From Janibacter limosus NBRC 16128 (lineage in GTDB: Bacteria > Actinomycetota > Actinomycetes > Actinomycetales > Dermatophilaceae), in contig NZ_BCSS01000007.1 in NCBI RefSeq assembly GCF_001570985.1, positions 46,633-110,632 on the forward strand: DNA of 64,000 nucleotides, in the 5' to 3' direction. The notes below the pieces were generated by a model. The model was not told the origin of the DNA. It did no database searches and saw nothing but the letters and a program-made list of their open reading frames with translations. This document shows positions 16,583 through 25,363 of this stretch, piece by piece. Position 1 is the stretch's first letter. Every line of letters starts with the position of its first letter. Both the position numbers and the translations under genes were made by a program.

Positions 16583-17970
16583 CCGCCCTCATGTGGTTCC
16601 GCCGGGACCTGCGACTGTCGGACCACCCGGCGCTCCTGGCCGCAGCCGACGAAGGGGAGGTCCTCCCCTTCGTCGTCGTGGAGCCGCAACTGCTCACCGA
16701 CCACCGCCCGTCGGCCCGCCGGATGCTGCGCTCGATCGCGGCCCTGTACGAGGCGACCGGCGGAGCGCTGGTCGTCCGTTGTGGTGACCCGGTGGACCTC
16801 GTGCCGCAGGCGGCTGCGGCGGCCGGGGCCGAGCGGGTGCACATCACCCGTGACACGACCCCTGCCGGCCGGGTGCCGGACGAGGACGTCGGCGGGCGGC
16901 TGCAGGAGCAGGGCGCGCAGCTCGTGACGACCGGCACCCCCTGCGCGGTCGGCCCCGGGCTCGTCCTCACGGGTGAGGGCACGCCGTACAAGGTCTTCAC
17001 CCCCTTCGCCCGGGCCTGGCGCGACCACGGCTGGCCGGCGCCCGCGGACCGGGTCGGCGACGACGTGTGGCTGCCCGGCGGTGCCGACCTGCTCGCCGAG
17101 GTCGGCGAGGACGGCCTCGAGCGCGTGCTCGCCGCCGCGGACGAGGACGCGATCGACGGGCCGGCAGGGGAGGACGCGGCGCAGGAGCGGTGGCGCAGCT
17201 TCCTCCGGGACGACCTCGCGGGGTACGACACCGACCGTGACCGGCCCGACCGCGATGCCACGAGCCGCATGTCGATCCACCTCACCCACGGCGAGATCCA
17301 CCCACGCACGATGCTCGCCGACCTTGCGGCGCACCCGGCGGCCGGCTCCGATGCCGCGCAGCGCTTCGTCACCGAGCTCGCGTGGCGGGAGTTCTACGCC
17401 GACGTCCTGTGGCACCGCCCCGACTCGGCGTGGGCCGACCTGCGCGATGCCCTCGCCGGCCTGCCCTACGACGACGGGTCGGAGACCGACCGGCTCGTGG
17501 AGGCGTGGCGGCAGGGGCGCACCGGCTACCCCTTCGTCGACGCGGGGATGCGCCAGCTGCTCGCCGAGGGGTTCATGCACAACCGGGTGCGGATGGTCGT
17601 CGCGAGCTTCCTCACCAAGGACCTGCACGTGTGGTGGCCGGTCGGGGCGCGGCACTTCCTCGACCACCTGCTCGACGGCGACCTGGCCTCCAACAGCCAC
17701 GGCTGGCAGTGGGTGGCGGGCACCGGGACCGACGCGTCACCGTACTTCCGGGTCTTCAACCCGATCACCCAGGGGGAGCGCTTCGACCCCGACGGCGCCT
17801 ACGTGCGTCGCTGGGTGCCCGAGCTCGCCCACCTGCCGGGCAAGGCCGCCCACACACCGTGGACCCACCCCGACGGCGCCGCCCACGGCTACCCCGAGCG
17901 CGTCCTCGACCACGCCGAGGAGCGCCGCGAGGCGCTGGACCGGTACGAGATGGCGCGGGCGCAGACGTGA
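16579..17970 (+). CDS. phr: Deoxyribodipyrimidine photolyase (class I CPD type)
   Basis: This 463-residue protein starts at GTG 16579 (GTGA overlap with the SDR stop). It begins TALMWFRRDLRLSDHPAL, the N-terminal antenna-domain signature. The FAD-binding C-terminal domain contains TELAWREFYADVLW, NRVRMVVASFLTKDLHVWW and NSHGWQWVAGTGTDASPYFRVFNP, the photolyase/cryptochrome signature. The enzyme uses blue light to split UV-induced pyrimidine dimers. Its place in a LitR-controlled operon fits light induction of repair, as known for B12-photoreceptor regulons in other bacteria. Confidence 0.96.
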   Translation: MTALMWFRRDLRLSDHPALLAAADEGEVLPFVVVEPQLLTDHRPSARRMLRSIAALYEATGGALVVRCGDPVDLVPQAAAAAGAERVHITRDTTPAGRVPDEDVGGRLQEQGAQLVTTGTPCAVGPGLVLTGEGTPYKVFTPFARAWRDHGWPAPADRVGDDVWLPGGADLLAEVGEDGLERVLAAADEDAIDGPAGEDAAQERWRSFLRDDLAGYDTDRDRPDRDATSRMSIHLTHGEIHPRTMLADLAAHPAAGSDAAQRFVTELAWREFYADVLWHRPDSAWADLRDALAGLPYDDGSETDRLVEAWRQGRTGYPFVDAGMRQLLAEGFMHNRVRMVVASFLTKDLHVWWPVGARHFLDHLLDGDLASNSHGWQWVAGTGTDASPYFRVFNPITQGERFDPDGAYVRRWVPELAHLPGKAAHTPWTHPDGAAHGYPERVLDHAEERREALDRYEMARAQT

Positions 17971-18689
17971 TCCACCCGGTCAGGGAGCTGCGCTCCTTCG
18001 TCGCTGCCGCGCTCGTGGCGCCGGTCCCGAGGGACCACCACGAGCCGGACGCGCTGGTGCGCCGGCGCCGGGTGGTCACGCTCGCGACGCTCGTCGTCGG
18101 GACGCTCGTCCTCGCGGTGACCCTGCGCATCCCACCGGGCGACGACAGCTTCTACCTGGGTGGGCTCGCGTTGGCCCTGGTGTGGATCGTCGGCGGCCTG
18201 TCCGCCGGTCGCCTCCACGTCGGCTGGGCGCACACCCGCGAGGCCGGCTTCGCCCGACCGGTCGTGCAGCCGATCGCGCTGGCGCTGCTCGCCGTCGCGA
18301 TCTTCCTCGCCGGCGCCCTCGTCGTGGGTCGGGTGCCGTGGCTGGCGAGCCTCGTCGACGAGGTGCTCGACCACGCCCGGTACGGGTCCCTGCCGATCGT
18401 CTGGGCGATCACCGTCGTCACCGGCATCGGCGAGGAGCTCTTCTTCCGTGGGGCGCTCTTCGCCTCCGTCGGCCGGCGGCGACCCATCGCCATCACCACC
18501 CTCGTCTACGTCCTCGTCACCGCCGCGACCGGCAACCTCCTGCTGACCTTCGCCGCGCTCCTGCTCGGGGTGCTCGTGGGGGCGCAGCGCCGGGTCACCG
18601 GCGGCGTCCTCGCCCCGATCATCACGCACGTCATCTGGTCCAGCTCGATGCTCTTCCTCCTCCCACCCGCCTTCGACCTCCTGAGGTGA
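17967..18689 (+). CDS. CPBP (Abi-type) intramembrane metalloprotease family protein
   Basis: This 240-residue membrane protein starts at GTG 17967, overlapping the photolyase stop. It has about six hydrophobic segments and the CPBP motifs: GIGEELFFRGALF (EExxxR) and a later HVIW histidine segment. Family members are membrane-embedded glutamic/metallo proteases (Rce1-like) that mature prenylated or small peptides, or confer self-immunity. The substrate here is unknown. Translational coupling ties it to the photoprotection operon; it should not be read as a phage-abortive system just because of the old Abi name. Confidence 0.88.
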   Translation: MIHPVRELRSFVAAALVAPVPRDHHEPDALVRRRRVVTLATLVVGTLVLAVTLRIPPGDDSFYLGGLALALVWIVGGLSAGRLHVGWAHTREAGFARPVVQPIALALLAVAIFLAGALVVGRVPWLASLVDEVLDHARYGSLPIVWAITVVTGIGEELFFRGALFASVGRRRPIAITTLVYVLVTAATGNLLLTFAALLLGVLVGAQRRVTGGVLAPIITHVIWSSSMLFLLPPAFDLLR

Positions 18690-18694
18690 CCGAC

Positions 18695-20122
18695 ATGTCC
18701 ACGTCCACAGCCACGTCCACCCCCTTCGCTCCCCGCACGGTGCTCGTCACCGGGGCCACCGGCTACATCGGTGGCCTGCTCGTGCCCCGCCTCCTGGATG
18801 AGGGGTGGACGGTGCGCGTGCTCACCCGCTCCGCCGACAAGCTCGGTGCGCACGACTGGGGCGATCGGGTCGAGGTCGTCGAGGGCGACGCGACGTCCGG
18901 CGACGACCTGCGGCGAGCCCTGTCGGGCACCGACGTCGCCTACTACCTCGTGCACTCGATGGACGGCGGCGGCGACCTCGCGCGGCGAGACCGTGAGCTG
19001 GCCGAGGGCTTCGCCACGGCAGCGACCGACGAAGGGGTGAGCCGCATCGTCTACCTCGGCGGCCTGCACCCCGAGGGCGCCGACCTCTCGGTCCACCTCG
19101 CCTCACGCGTGGAGGTCGGGCAGGTGCTCCTCGACGCGCCCGTGCCGGCTGCGGTTCTGCAAGCGGCGGTCGTCCTGGGCGACGGGTCGGTCTCCTTCGA
19201 CATGCTGCGCTACCTCACCGAGAGACTGCCCGCGATGGTCGCTCCGCAGTGGTTGCGCAACCGGATCCAGCCGATCGCCGTCGACGATGCGCTGCACTAC
19301 CTGGTGGGCGCAGCGGGACTGCCGGCGGAGGTCAACAGGACCTTCGACATCGGGGGACCGGAGGTGCTGACCTACGAGGAGATGATCCAGCGGTTCGCCG
19401 CGGTCAACGGGCTGCACCGCCGCCTGATCGTCGGGGTGCCGGTGCTGACGCCGTGGCTGGCGAGCCACTGGGTCGGGATCATCACGCCCGTCGCGGCCGA
19501 TGTCGCCAAGCCGCTCGTCGGCAGCCTCGTGCACGAGGTGGTGCGACGCGAGCAGGACCTCGACGAGCTGGTGGGGTTGCCTGCGCAGGGGCTCATCGGG
19601 TTCGACGACGCAGTGCGGCGGGCGATGCGCACCGCGCGGCCCGACCACGTGCTGCGCGACGTGCTGACGGTGACCGCGGCGACCATCGCCAGTGCCGCGA
19701 CCGGGGGCGTGGCGACGCAGCCGGACAGCCGCTGGTACCGCTCGCTGGACCTCCCGTCGTGGCAGCCGCCGCCGCTCGCCTTCCCCCTCGTGTGGACGCC
19801 TCTGTACGCCGACATCGCAGCCAGCTCGGTCGCGACCCTCGCGCGACTGGAGGCCGAGGGGCGCAGTGACGAGGCGGCTGCCTACCGTCGCGCGCTGTGG
19901 GTCAACCTCGTGCTCAACACCGGGTGGAGCGTCGTCTTCTGGCGGGTGCGCCGGACGAGGCTGGCAGCGCTCGAGGCCGGGGTGCTCGCGGTGAGCTCGG
20001 CCGACCTGGCCCGTCGGGCCGCCGCTGCCGGTGGACGGGGGCGGTGGGCGCTCGTGCCCTACGCAGCCTGGACGGCCTTCGCCACGGCGCTGTCGACGGC
20101 GATCGCGCGCCGCAACAGGTAG
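18695..20122 (+). CDS. SDR (NAD(P)H-binding) - TspO/MBR fusion protein
   Basis: This 475-residue protein starts at ATG 18695 (GAGGT 7 nt upstream); a GTG at 18686 would give the GTGA overlap seen elsewhere in the operon. Residues 8-290 are an atypical SDR with VLVTGATGYIGGLLVPRL. Residues ~343-475 form a TspO/MBR domain with RWYRSLDLPSWQPPP, FPLVWTPLYADIA and NLVLNTGWSVVFW, about five hydrophobic segments. TspO proteins bind tetrapyrroles/heme and act in light and oxidative stress. The fusion couples a nucleotide-binding oxidoreductase to a tetrapyrrole-sensing membrane domain at the end of a LitR-linked operon. Confidence 0.9.
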   Translation: MSTSTATSTPFAPRTVLVTGATGYIGGLLVPRLLDEGWTVRVLTRSADKLGAHDWGDRVEVVEGDATSGDDLRRALSGTDVAYYLVHSMDGGGDLARRDRELAEGFATAATDEGVSRIVYLGGLHPEGADLSVHLASRVEVGQVLLDAPVPAAVLQAAVVLGDGSVSFDMLRYLTERLPAMVAPQWLRNRIQPIAVDDALHYLVGAAGLPAEVNRTFDIGGPEVLTYEEMIQRFAAVNGLHRRLIVGVPVLTPWLASHWVGIITPVAADVAKPLVGSLVHEVVRREQDLDELVGLPAQGLIGFDDAVRRAMRTARPDHVLRDVLTVTAATIASAATGGVATQPDSRWYRSLDLPSWQPPPLAFPLVWTPLYADIAASSVATLARLEAEGRSDEAAAYRRALWVNLVLNTGWSVVFWRVRRTRLAALEAGVLAVSSADLARRAAAAGGRGRWALVPYAAWTAFATALSTAIARRNR

Positions 20123-20232
20123 CGGTCGGGCTCGTCCCGGCCGGCGCGAGGTCCAAGGTCACGTCTTCGCCAAGGCTTGGACGGCACGTGGTCAGGTTTG
20201 CCGGGCGGCTCGTCCGTCCGTCGCGGAGGGGG

Positions 20233-20292
20233 GACCGTTCACCTCACTACCGGACGGTCACCCTTGGGGCGCAAGGCGGCCCGGCGAAAGCC
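20233..20292 (+). promoter_or_regulatory. Possible structured 5' leader before the M20 hydrolase gene
   Basis: Three consecutive hairpins are visible. GACCGT (20233-20238) pairs with ACGGTC (20254-20259). CCTTG (20262-20266) pairs with CAAGG (20272-20276). GGC-GAAA-GCC (20283-20292) has a GNRA tetraloop. They lie in the 200-bp gap before the gene, ending 30 nt from the ATG. It does not match a riboswitch class I can name. A cis-regulatory RNA is possible; chance structure in GC-rich DNA is the alternative. Confidence 0.35.
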
Positions 20293-20322
20293 TGCGGGGA
20301 CCACCGACAAAGGAGTCGTGAC

Positions 20323-21876
20323 ATGCACACCACACCCGACGAGACCCCACGCACCCTCCCTCGCCGCACCTTCTTGGGAGGCGTCGGCGTGGCCGTCCTG
20401 GGCGCTGCCACCGCCGGAGGTGCGAGCGCATACGCCCGGACGACCTCCCCTTCGTCCAGCCTCTCCGGAGCCGCGATCCCCGCGGCCGACATGGACCCGC
20501 TGGACCTGCTCAAGCGGATGTTGTCCTTCGACACGCAAAACCACGGCACGGGCGGCAAGACCCGACCGCACGCCGAGATGCTCCAAGCGGTGTGGGAGCG
20601 AGCGGGGGTGCCCGTCGAGATCATCGAGACCCCACAGCCGGACAACGTGCACCTCATCGCCCGGATCCCCGGGAACGGCACGGAGGAGCCGCTGCTCATC
20701 CTCGGTCACTCCGATGTCGTGCCGGTCGAGGAAGAGAACTGGGACGTCGATCCCTTCGCCGGGGAGGTCGTCGACGGCGAGATCTACGGTCGCGGTGCGC
20801 TGGACATGAAGGGCGCGAACTCAGCAATGATCAGCGCCCTGCTGCGACACGTCGACGAAGGTGCGCAGTTCGACCGCGACATCATCGTGCTCACCGACTG
20901 CGACGAGGAGGCGGGTGACTACGGCTCGGGTTGGCTGGCGGAGAACCACTGGGACAAGATCGACGCGGGTTCCGTTCTGACGGAAGGGGGTTGGTTCCTT
21001 GCGCAGAGTGACAAGACAACTCCGATGCTCATCACGGCGACCCGTCAGGACAACGTCTACTTCAACCTCGACCTCGTGGCGCAGGGGACGGCGACGCACT
21101 CGTCGAAGCCGATGCCCGACGACTCGGCGGTCGTGACGGTGTCCCGGGCGATCAGCGCTCTCGGCGCCTGGGAGGCGGAGGTGCACCTGACCGAGGTCAC
21201 CCGGGAGTACTTCCAGGCGGTGGCCGATGCCACGTCGGATCGCAACTTTGCCAAGGCGATCCGGTTGCTGCTCAAGGCCAGGAGTCAGCGCTCGCGTGAC
21301 CGCGCGGCGCGACTCGTCGTCAAGCTCTCGGACTACCCGTACCTGCACCGGGCGCTGCTGCGCACGACGCACGCCTTCGTCATCCAGGAGGCGGGGTACA
21401 AGGAAAACGTCATCCCGTCGGAGGCGACGACGCGGGTCAACTGCCGCGGCATCCCCGGCGGGGAGAAGCCCCGCGAGTTCGTCGCCGCCGTGCGTGAGCT
21501 GCTCAGGGACCGGGACGTCGAGGTCAAGGTCATCGGCGCCGACGGGGAGAGCGAGGAGGAGACCCTCGCGCGCCTCGACGAGACGTGGGCGACCCCGCCG
21601 GCGGACCTCGACACCGACCTGTGGCGGGCTCTGTCGGACGCGTCCGAGACGACGTACGAGGACACCCCCTTCGCTCCGGCGCTCTTCGAGGCGGGCACGA
21701 GCCTGGGGCCGTGGCGGGAGAAGGGGGTTCCCGGCTACGGCGTGTACCCGTACGTCCTGAGCAACGAGCAGCTCATCGGGATGCACGGCAACAACGAGCG
21801 CATCTTCGTCGAGGCGCTCGCCCAGGGCAGCGACTACATGTACGAGGTCTTCGCGGCCTTCCGCAGCAAGGGCTGA
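20323..21876 (+). CDS. Tat-exported M20-family metallohydrolase
   Basis: This 517-residue protein starts at ATG 20323, preceded by AAAGGAG. A twin-arginine signal (LPRRTFLGGVGVAVLGAATAG) is followed by an M20/M28-type Zn peptidase. Metal-site stretches are ILGHSDVVPV (His), GRGALDMKG (Asp), DCDEEAG (Glu pair) and the late MHGNNERI. A lid domain is inserted at about 235-400. It is exported folded and cleaves peptides, amino-acid amides or acyl-amino acids outside the membrane; substrate unknown. It stands alone, with a possibly structured leader. Confidence 0.92.
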   Translation: MHTTPDETPRTLPRRTFLGGVGVAVLGAATAGGASAYARTTSPSSSLSGAAIPAADMDPLDLLKRMLSFDTQNHGTGGKTRPHAEMLQAVWERAGVPVEIIETPQPDNVHLIARIPGNGTEEPLLILGHSDVVPVEEENWDVDPFAGEVVDGEIYGRGALDMKGANSAMISALLRHVDEGAQFDRDIIVLTDCDEEAGDYGSGWLAENHWDKIDAGSVLTEGGWFLAQSDKTTPMLITATRQDNVYFNLDLVAQGTATHSSKPMPDDSAVVTVSRAISALGAWEAEVHLTEVTREYFQAVADATSDRNFAKAIRLLLKARSQRSRDRAARLVVKLSDYPYLHRALLRTTHAFVIQEAGYKENVIPSEATTRVNCRGIPGGEKPREFVAAVRELLRDRDVEVKVIGADGESEEETLARLDETWATPPADLDTDLWRALSDASETTYEDTPFAPALFEAGTSLGPWREKGVPGYGVYPYVLSNEQLIGMHGNNERIFVEALAQGSDYMYEVFAAFRSKG

Positions 21877-21944
21877 CGCCTGGTGCGCCTCGTCACACCG
21901 TGACCAGGGTGTCGGGCGTCCCCGCGGGTTGAGACGATTGACCC

Positions 21945-23009
21945 ATGACGCTCCACGAGTCCCTCGACCTCGCCCACGGCCCGACCTGGCGCAACCGCCT
22001 GGCCCTCGCACCGCTCACCAACACGCAGAGCCACGACGACGGCACGCTCTCGGACGAGGAGTACCGGTGGCTCGTGGCGCGGGCGCAGGGCGGCTTCGGC
22101 CTGACGATGACCTGCGCGACCTATGTGTCGCGACTGGGGCAGGCGTGGGCCGGGCAGCTCGGCATCAGCGACGACCGGCACCTGCCGGGACTGACCCGAC
22201 TGGCAGACGGCATCCGCGCAGCAGGCAGCGTCTCGTCGGTGCAGCTGCACCACGCGGGCCGGCGCTCCGACCCGAGCGTGACCGGCGCGCCCAATGTCGC
22301 GCCCTGGGACGACCTCGAGCGCAACACCCGCGCCCTCACCACGGCCGAGATCCAGCAGGTCGTCGAGGACTTCGCCGTCGCCGCGGAGCGGGCCGAGCGG
22401 GCGGGCTTCGACGGGGTCGAGGTGCACGGCGCCCATGGGTACCTGCTCTGCCAGTTCCTGGACGGCCGGCACAACCAGCGCACCGACGGCTACGGCGGCT
22501 CGCTCGAGGACCGCGCGCGGATCACCTTCGAGGTGCTGCGTGGGATCAGGGAGCGCACCGGCCCGGAGTTCCAGGTCGGCATCCGACTGACCCCGCAGGG
22601 CAACGGCATCGTCCTGGACGAGGCCGTCACCGTCACCGGCTGGATCCTCGACTCCGGCCTCGTCGACTACGTCGACATGTCGCTCTGGGACGCCTTCATG
22701 ACCGTCGACGAGGAGGGCGACCTGCTCATCGACGCCTTCACCTCCCTCCCGCGCGGCCTGACGCGGCTGGGCGTCGCGGGCAAGATCCGCTCCGCGCAGC
22801 AGGCGCGGTGGTGCCTGTCGAAGGGGGCGGACTTCGTCGACATCGGCCGCGCGGCGATCGTGCACCACGACTTCCCCCAGCAGTCGGACGCCGACCACGC
22901 CTTCGCGATGGCGCCGCTGCCGGTGAGCCGGGAGCACCTGCACGCCGAGCACGTCAGTGAGTCCTTCGTGGAGTATCTGGACGCTGGCTGGCCGGACTTC
23001 GTTGGGTGA
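21945..23009 (+). CDS. NADH:flavin oxidoreductase (Old Yellow Enzyme family)
   Basis: This 354-residue TIM-barrel FMN enzyme has the OYE active-site region HHAGRRSD, the conserved AAERAERAGFDGVEVHGAHGYLLCQFLD, and RTDGYGGSLEDRARI. The family reduces activated C=C bonds of enones, nitro-esters or dienoyl substrates with NAD(P)H. The start ATG 21945 needs no adjustment. It has no obvious operon partners, so the physiological substrate is unknown. Its stop codon lies in the first unit of an 18-bp tandem repeat. Confidence 0.93.
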   Translation: MTLHESLDLAHGPTWRNRLALAPLTNTQSHDDGTLSDEEYRWLVARAQGGFGLTMTCATYVSRLGQAWAGQLGISDDRHLPGLTRLADGIRAAGSVSSVQLHHAGRRSDPSVTGAPNVAPWDDLERNTRALTTAEIQQVVEDFAVAAERAERAGFDGVEVHGAHGYLLCQFLDGRHNQRTDGYGGSLEDRARITFEVLRGIRERTGPEFQVGIRLTPQGNGIVLDEAVTVTGWILDSGLVDYVDMSLWDAFMTVDEEGDLLIDAFTSLPRGLTRLGVAGKIRSAQQARWCLSKGADFVDIGRAAIVHHDFPQQSDADHAFAMAPLPVSREHLHAEHVSESFVEYLDAGWPDFVG

Positions 23010-23039
23010 TCGACAGGTGTCGGGTGATCGACAGGGGTC
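23004..23039 (+). repeat. Two tandem 18-bp units
   Basis: GGGTGATCGACAGGTGTC (23004-23021) is followed directly by the same unit with one change (23022-23039). The first unit contains the stop of the OYE gene (23007-23009). Each unit holds the short dyad CGACA/TGTCG or a variant. It may be slipped-strand duplication or a pair of binding sites for the downstream gene. Confidence 0.6.
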
Positions 23040-23097
23040 GCGTGACTGAGCACCGCGACTCAGGCGCCGGCTGGGCTCCCTTCGTATCGTCATCGAC

Positions 23098-23703
23098 ATG
23101 AAGACCTTTGTGCGCTGGACGTTCCGCATCATCGTGGGGTTCTTCGCGCTCATGCTGCTCATCTACGTCGTCAGCGGACTGGTCGGGATGGCCCAGGTGC
23201 ACGGGGCGAAGGGGGATGCCCTCGAGAGCGTGCGGATGCTCGAGCGGGACACCGGCACCACCGACCAGATCGTCCAGGACAACCGGGCGACGCTGGGTGA
23301 GCCGGAGCGGTCGTGGTCGCAGGTGGTCTGCGAGATCGGGTCCAACGACGGCGGGTGGATGGTCAACGACTACACCCAGCTGTGCTCGCGGCAGGTCGTC
23401 GACGTCTACCCTGCCTCGGTGCTGTCGCAGGCCGAGGGCCTGGCCGACCTGAGCGAGGGTGTCCGAGTATCCGAGTGCACACAGGTGCGGTGCACGGAAC
23501 CGGTGACCACGCAGCCGAGCGTCAGCTACCGCACGAGCGTCGGGACCGAGCCGGTGTGGGATGTGAATGAGGACGTCGACGGCGGCAGCCACACGGTCGT
23601 CACCGTGCATGGACCCCGATCGACCACCGTCCTGGGCTGCAGCCCGTGGGGCGTCGTCCTGTGCAGTGCACCCGTCGACCAGCCGTTGATGCCCCAGGAC
23701 TGA
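23098..23703 (+). CDS. Membrane-anchored exported protein of unknown function
   Basis: This 201-residue protein has one N-terminal hydrophobic segment (about residues 9-28: FRIIVGFFALMLLIYVVSG) that acts as signal anchor. The rest is outside, with several Cys (QVVCEIG, QLCSR, ECTQVRC, LGCSPWGVVLCS) that could form disulfides. No family is recognised. It is followed after 96 bp by a lipoprotein gene on the same strand. Confidence 0.75.
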   Translation: MKTFVRWTFRIIVGFFALMLLIYVVSGLVGMAQVHGAKGDALESVRMLERDTGTTDQIVQDNRATLGEPERSWSQVVCEIGSNDGGWMVNDYTQLCSRQVVDVYPASVLSQAEGLADLSEGVRVSECTQVRCTEPVTTQPSVSYRTSVGTEPVWDVNEDVDGGSHTVVTVHGPRSTTVLGCSPWGVVLCSAPVDQPLMPQD

Positions 23704-23799
23704 GGTCAAGGATTCGTCAAGATGCTTGCATCGAACGTCCGCATCCGGTCTGGTGGAGGGAGGTCGCGGCAGGGGGTCGTGGCCAGAAGGGGGCAGATC

Positions 23800-24603
23800 A
23801 TGCGACGCAGCATCACGTGGATGGCCGTGCCATTCCTCACGGTGGGCCTGTCGGCCTGCGGGTCGGGGGACTCCGAGGGCGAGAGCGCGACAGAGACCTC
23901 GACGGCGTCCTCGCAGACCACGACGACACGGACCACGACGACGCAGGCACCCACGACCGGGACGAGCACCTCGTCGGGGACGTCGACCTCGCAGGACTCC
24001 TCGTCGAGCACGACCACGCCGTCGTCGAGCACCACCACACCATCGAGCACGACCAGCGACGGCGGGGGCTCAGGTGGCGCAACCAACATCGCCCAGCTCT
24101 GGATCGACGACACCTGGAGCGTCGAGACGGTCAAGGAGGACCTGTGTGCGACGGGTGGGCTGACGACGTCGGCGTACTCCCATCAGGTAGAGCTCTTCAC
24201 CTGCGGGCCCACCGCGGCGAGCGTCAAGGCGTGCACCTACGCCGACGGCGGGCAGACCACCTGCATCACCGACCCGGTGGGCCACCAGGCGATCCGCTTC
24301 ACCTCGTCGACCGTGGACAACTGGGACGGCGAGATGCACGAGCGTGGCACCGGCCCGATCCCGATGTACGTCGAGCTCGAGGACGGTGCCCAGTGCTCGG
24401 TCGTCTCGCACGACCACGACCAGCACTGGAACGGGAAGTTCAGCTGGTACAGCTGCGACGACGGGTCCGAGCTGCTGACCGACGAGTCGATCGAGGGCAC
24501 CTTCGACGACGACGCCAAGGCGTGGACCGTGCAGCGGTCCGTCGACAGGGGCAAGCCCGCGACGACCTGGGTGAAGACGGCGGTGTTTGCCGGGACGCGG
24601 TAG
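23800..24603 (+). CDS. Secreted lipoprotein with Ser/Thr-rich stalk
   Basis: This 267-residue protein starts at ATG 23800. The signal peptide MRRSITWMAVPFLTVGLSAC ends in the lipobox LSAC. Residues ~25-95 are a low-complexity Ser/Thr stalk, typical of surface-exposed actinobacterial lipoproteins. A Cys-rich globular domain follows (paired Cys at DLCATGG, LFTCGP, KACTYADGGQTTC, AQCSV, YSCDDG). No enzymatic motif is visible. Function unknown; probably anchored on the outer face of the membrane. Confidence 0.82.
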   Translation: MRRSITWMAVPFLTVGLSACGSGDSEGESATETSTASSQTTTTRTTTTQAPTTGTSTSSGTSTSQDSSSSTTTPSSSTTTPSSTTSDGGGSGGATNIAQLWIDDTWSVETVKEDLCATGGLTTSAYSHQVELFTCGPTAASVKACTYADGGQTTCITDPVGHQAIRFTSSTVDNWDGEMHERGTGPIPMYVELEDGAQCSVVSHDHDQHWNGKFSWYSCDDGSELLTDESIEGTFDDDAKAWTVQRSVDRGKPATTWVKTAVFAGTR

Positions 24604-24613
24604 TCCTGCGAGC

Positions 24614-25258
24614 TCAGTGCCCGACGGCGAACCGCTGCCTCGGGTGCTTGCCCTGCTCGATCTCGTCGACGTACGCCGTGGCGAAGTCGGTGCCGGAGAT
24701 CTCGGAGGTCCCGTCCTCCTTGACGATCAGCTCGTCGTCGCTGAGGCGGTAGCTGCCCGTGGTCTCGCCCGGGGTCCACGCACCGAAGAGGGCGGCGGGG
24801 GAGACGTAGAACCAGCTCAGCTCCTCCGGCCCGGAGCGAAGGGCGTCGAGCACCAGCGCGTGGGAGAGGGCCTCGGGCTTCCACTCGTCGTTGAACTCGG
24901 GGGTGTCGACCAGGCGGGGACCCCCCTTCGTCACGTTGAGGGTGCCGGCGCCGCCGACGAAGGACAGGCGGGCACCGTGCTCGATCGCGGCGGAGGTGAG
25001 GCGGGCGACGTGGTCCACGAGCGGGGAACCGCCGACGTCCGCTCCATGGGTGGCGACGACGAGGTCATCGGCGTCCGTGGCGGCGCGGGCGACGACGTCG
25101 TCATCGGTCAGCGAGCCGGTGCGGTACTCGACACCGTCTGCGGTCTCGGTGGGGGCGGTGCGGCTGTAGGAGATGACCTGGTGGCCGCGGGAGACGGCTT
25201 CGACTGCGATGTTGCCGCCGGCGTAGCCGGTGCCGCCGAAGATGACGATCGTGGACAT
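24614..25258 (-). CDS. NAD(P)-binding NmrA/atypical-SDR protein
   Basis: This 214-residue protein (ATG 25258, AAGGAA upstream) opens STIVIFGGTGYAGGNIAVEA, the GxxGxxG dinucleotide motif of NmrA-like SDRs, and has LSFVGGAGTL and the SWFYVSPAALF segment. It lacks the classical YxxxK pair. Related stand-alone proteins (YwnB/YtfG-like) are redox or quinone-stress proteins often under HxlR/MarR control. Direct and inverted TTGTT-type repeats lie 68-92 bp upstream. Confidence 0.88.
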   Translation of the reverse strand: MSTIVIFGGTGYAGGNIAVEAVSRGHQVISYSRTAPTETADGVEYRTGSLTDDDVVARAATDADDLVVATHGADVGGSPLVDHVARLTSAAIEHGARLSFVGGAGTLNVTKGGPRLVDTPEFNDEWKPEALSHALVLDALRSGPEELSWFYVSPAALFGAWTPGETTGSYRLSDDELIVKEDGTSEISGTDFATAYVDEIEQGKHPRQRFAVGH

Positions 25259-25325
25259 GAGCAATTCCTTGCTGTGGATGGAGGTGGAGTCGGCGACGGG
25301 AGGGGACCGCCCATCGCCGACTCGA

Positions 25326-25350
25326 CAACAAGTTGTTGCGTCAAGTTGTT
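25326..25350. promoter_or_regulatory. Operator-like repeats upstream of the NmrA-like gene
   Basis: CAACAA-G-TTGTTG (25326-25338) is an inverted repeat, and AAGTTGTT occurs twice (25330-25337 and 25343-25350), 13 bp apart. A TTGACG -35-like box (complement) is embedded. It is a plausible binding site for an unlinked MarR/HxlR-type regulator. Confidence 0.45.
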
Positions 25351-25363
25351 CCTGCGGCGGAGA

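Noticed and set aside
17967..18689. Abi-type abortive infection gene
   Set aside because: CPBP proteases were once called Abi; operon context is photoprotection, so a phage-defence label is not supported.
16973..18694. Upstream extension of the SDR-TspO reading frame to a 1049-residue protein
   Set aside because: The extension lies inside the photolyase and CPBP genes in another frame and is Arg/Pro-rich; the real start is at 18695 (or 18686).
20123..20232. Known riboswitch (c-di-GMP, c-di-AMP, SAM) before the M20 gene
   Set aside because: The diagnostic core sequences of these classes are not present; only generic hairpins further downstream were kept.
23880..24070. CRISPR-like or satellite repeat in the Thr/Ser-coding stretch
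   Set aside because: The repetitiveness comes from Ser/Thr codons of a lipoprotein stalk; there are no spaced identical repeats.
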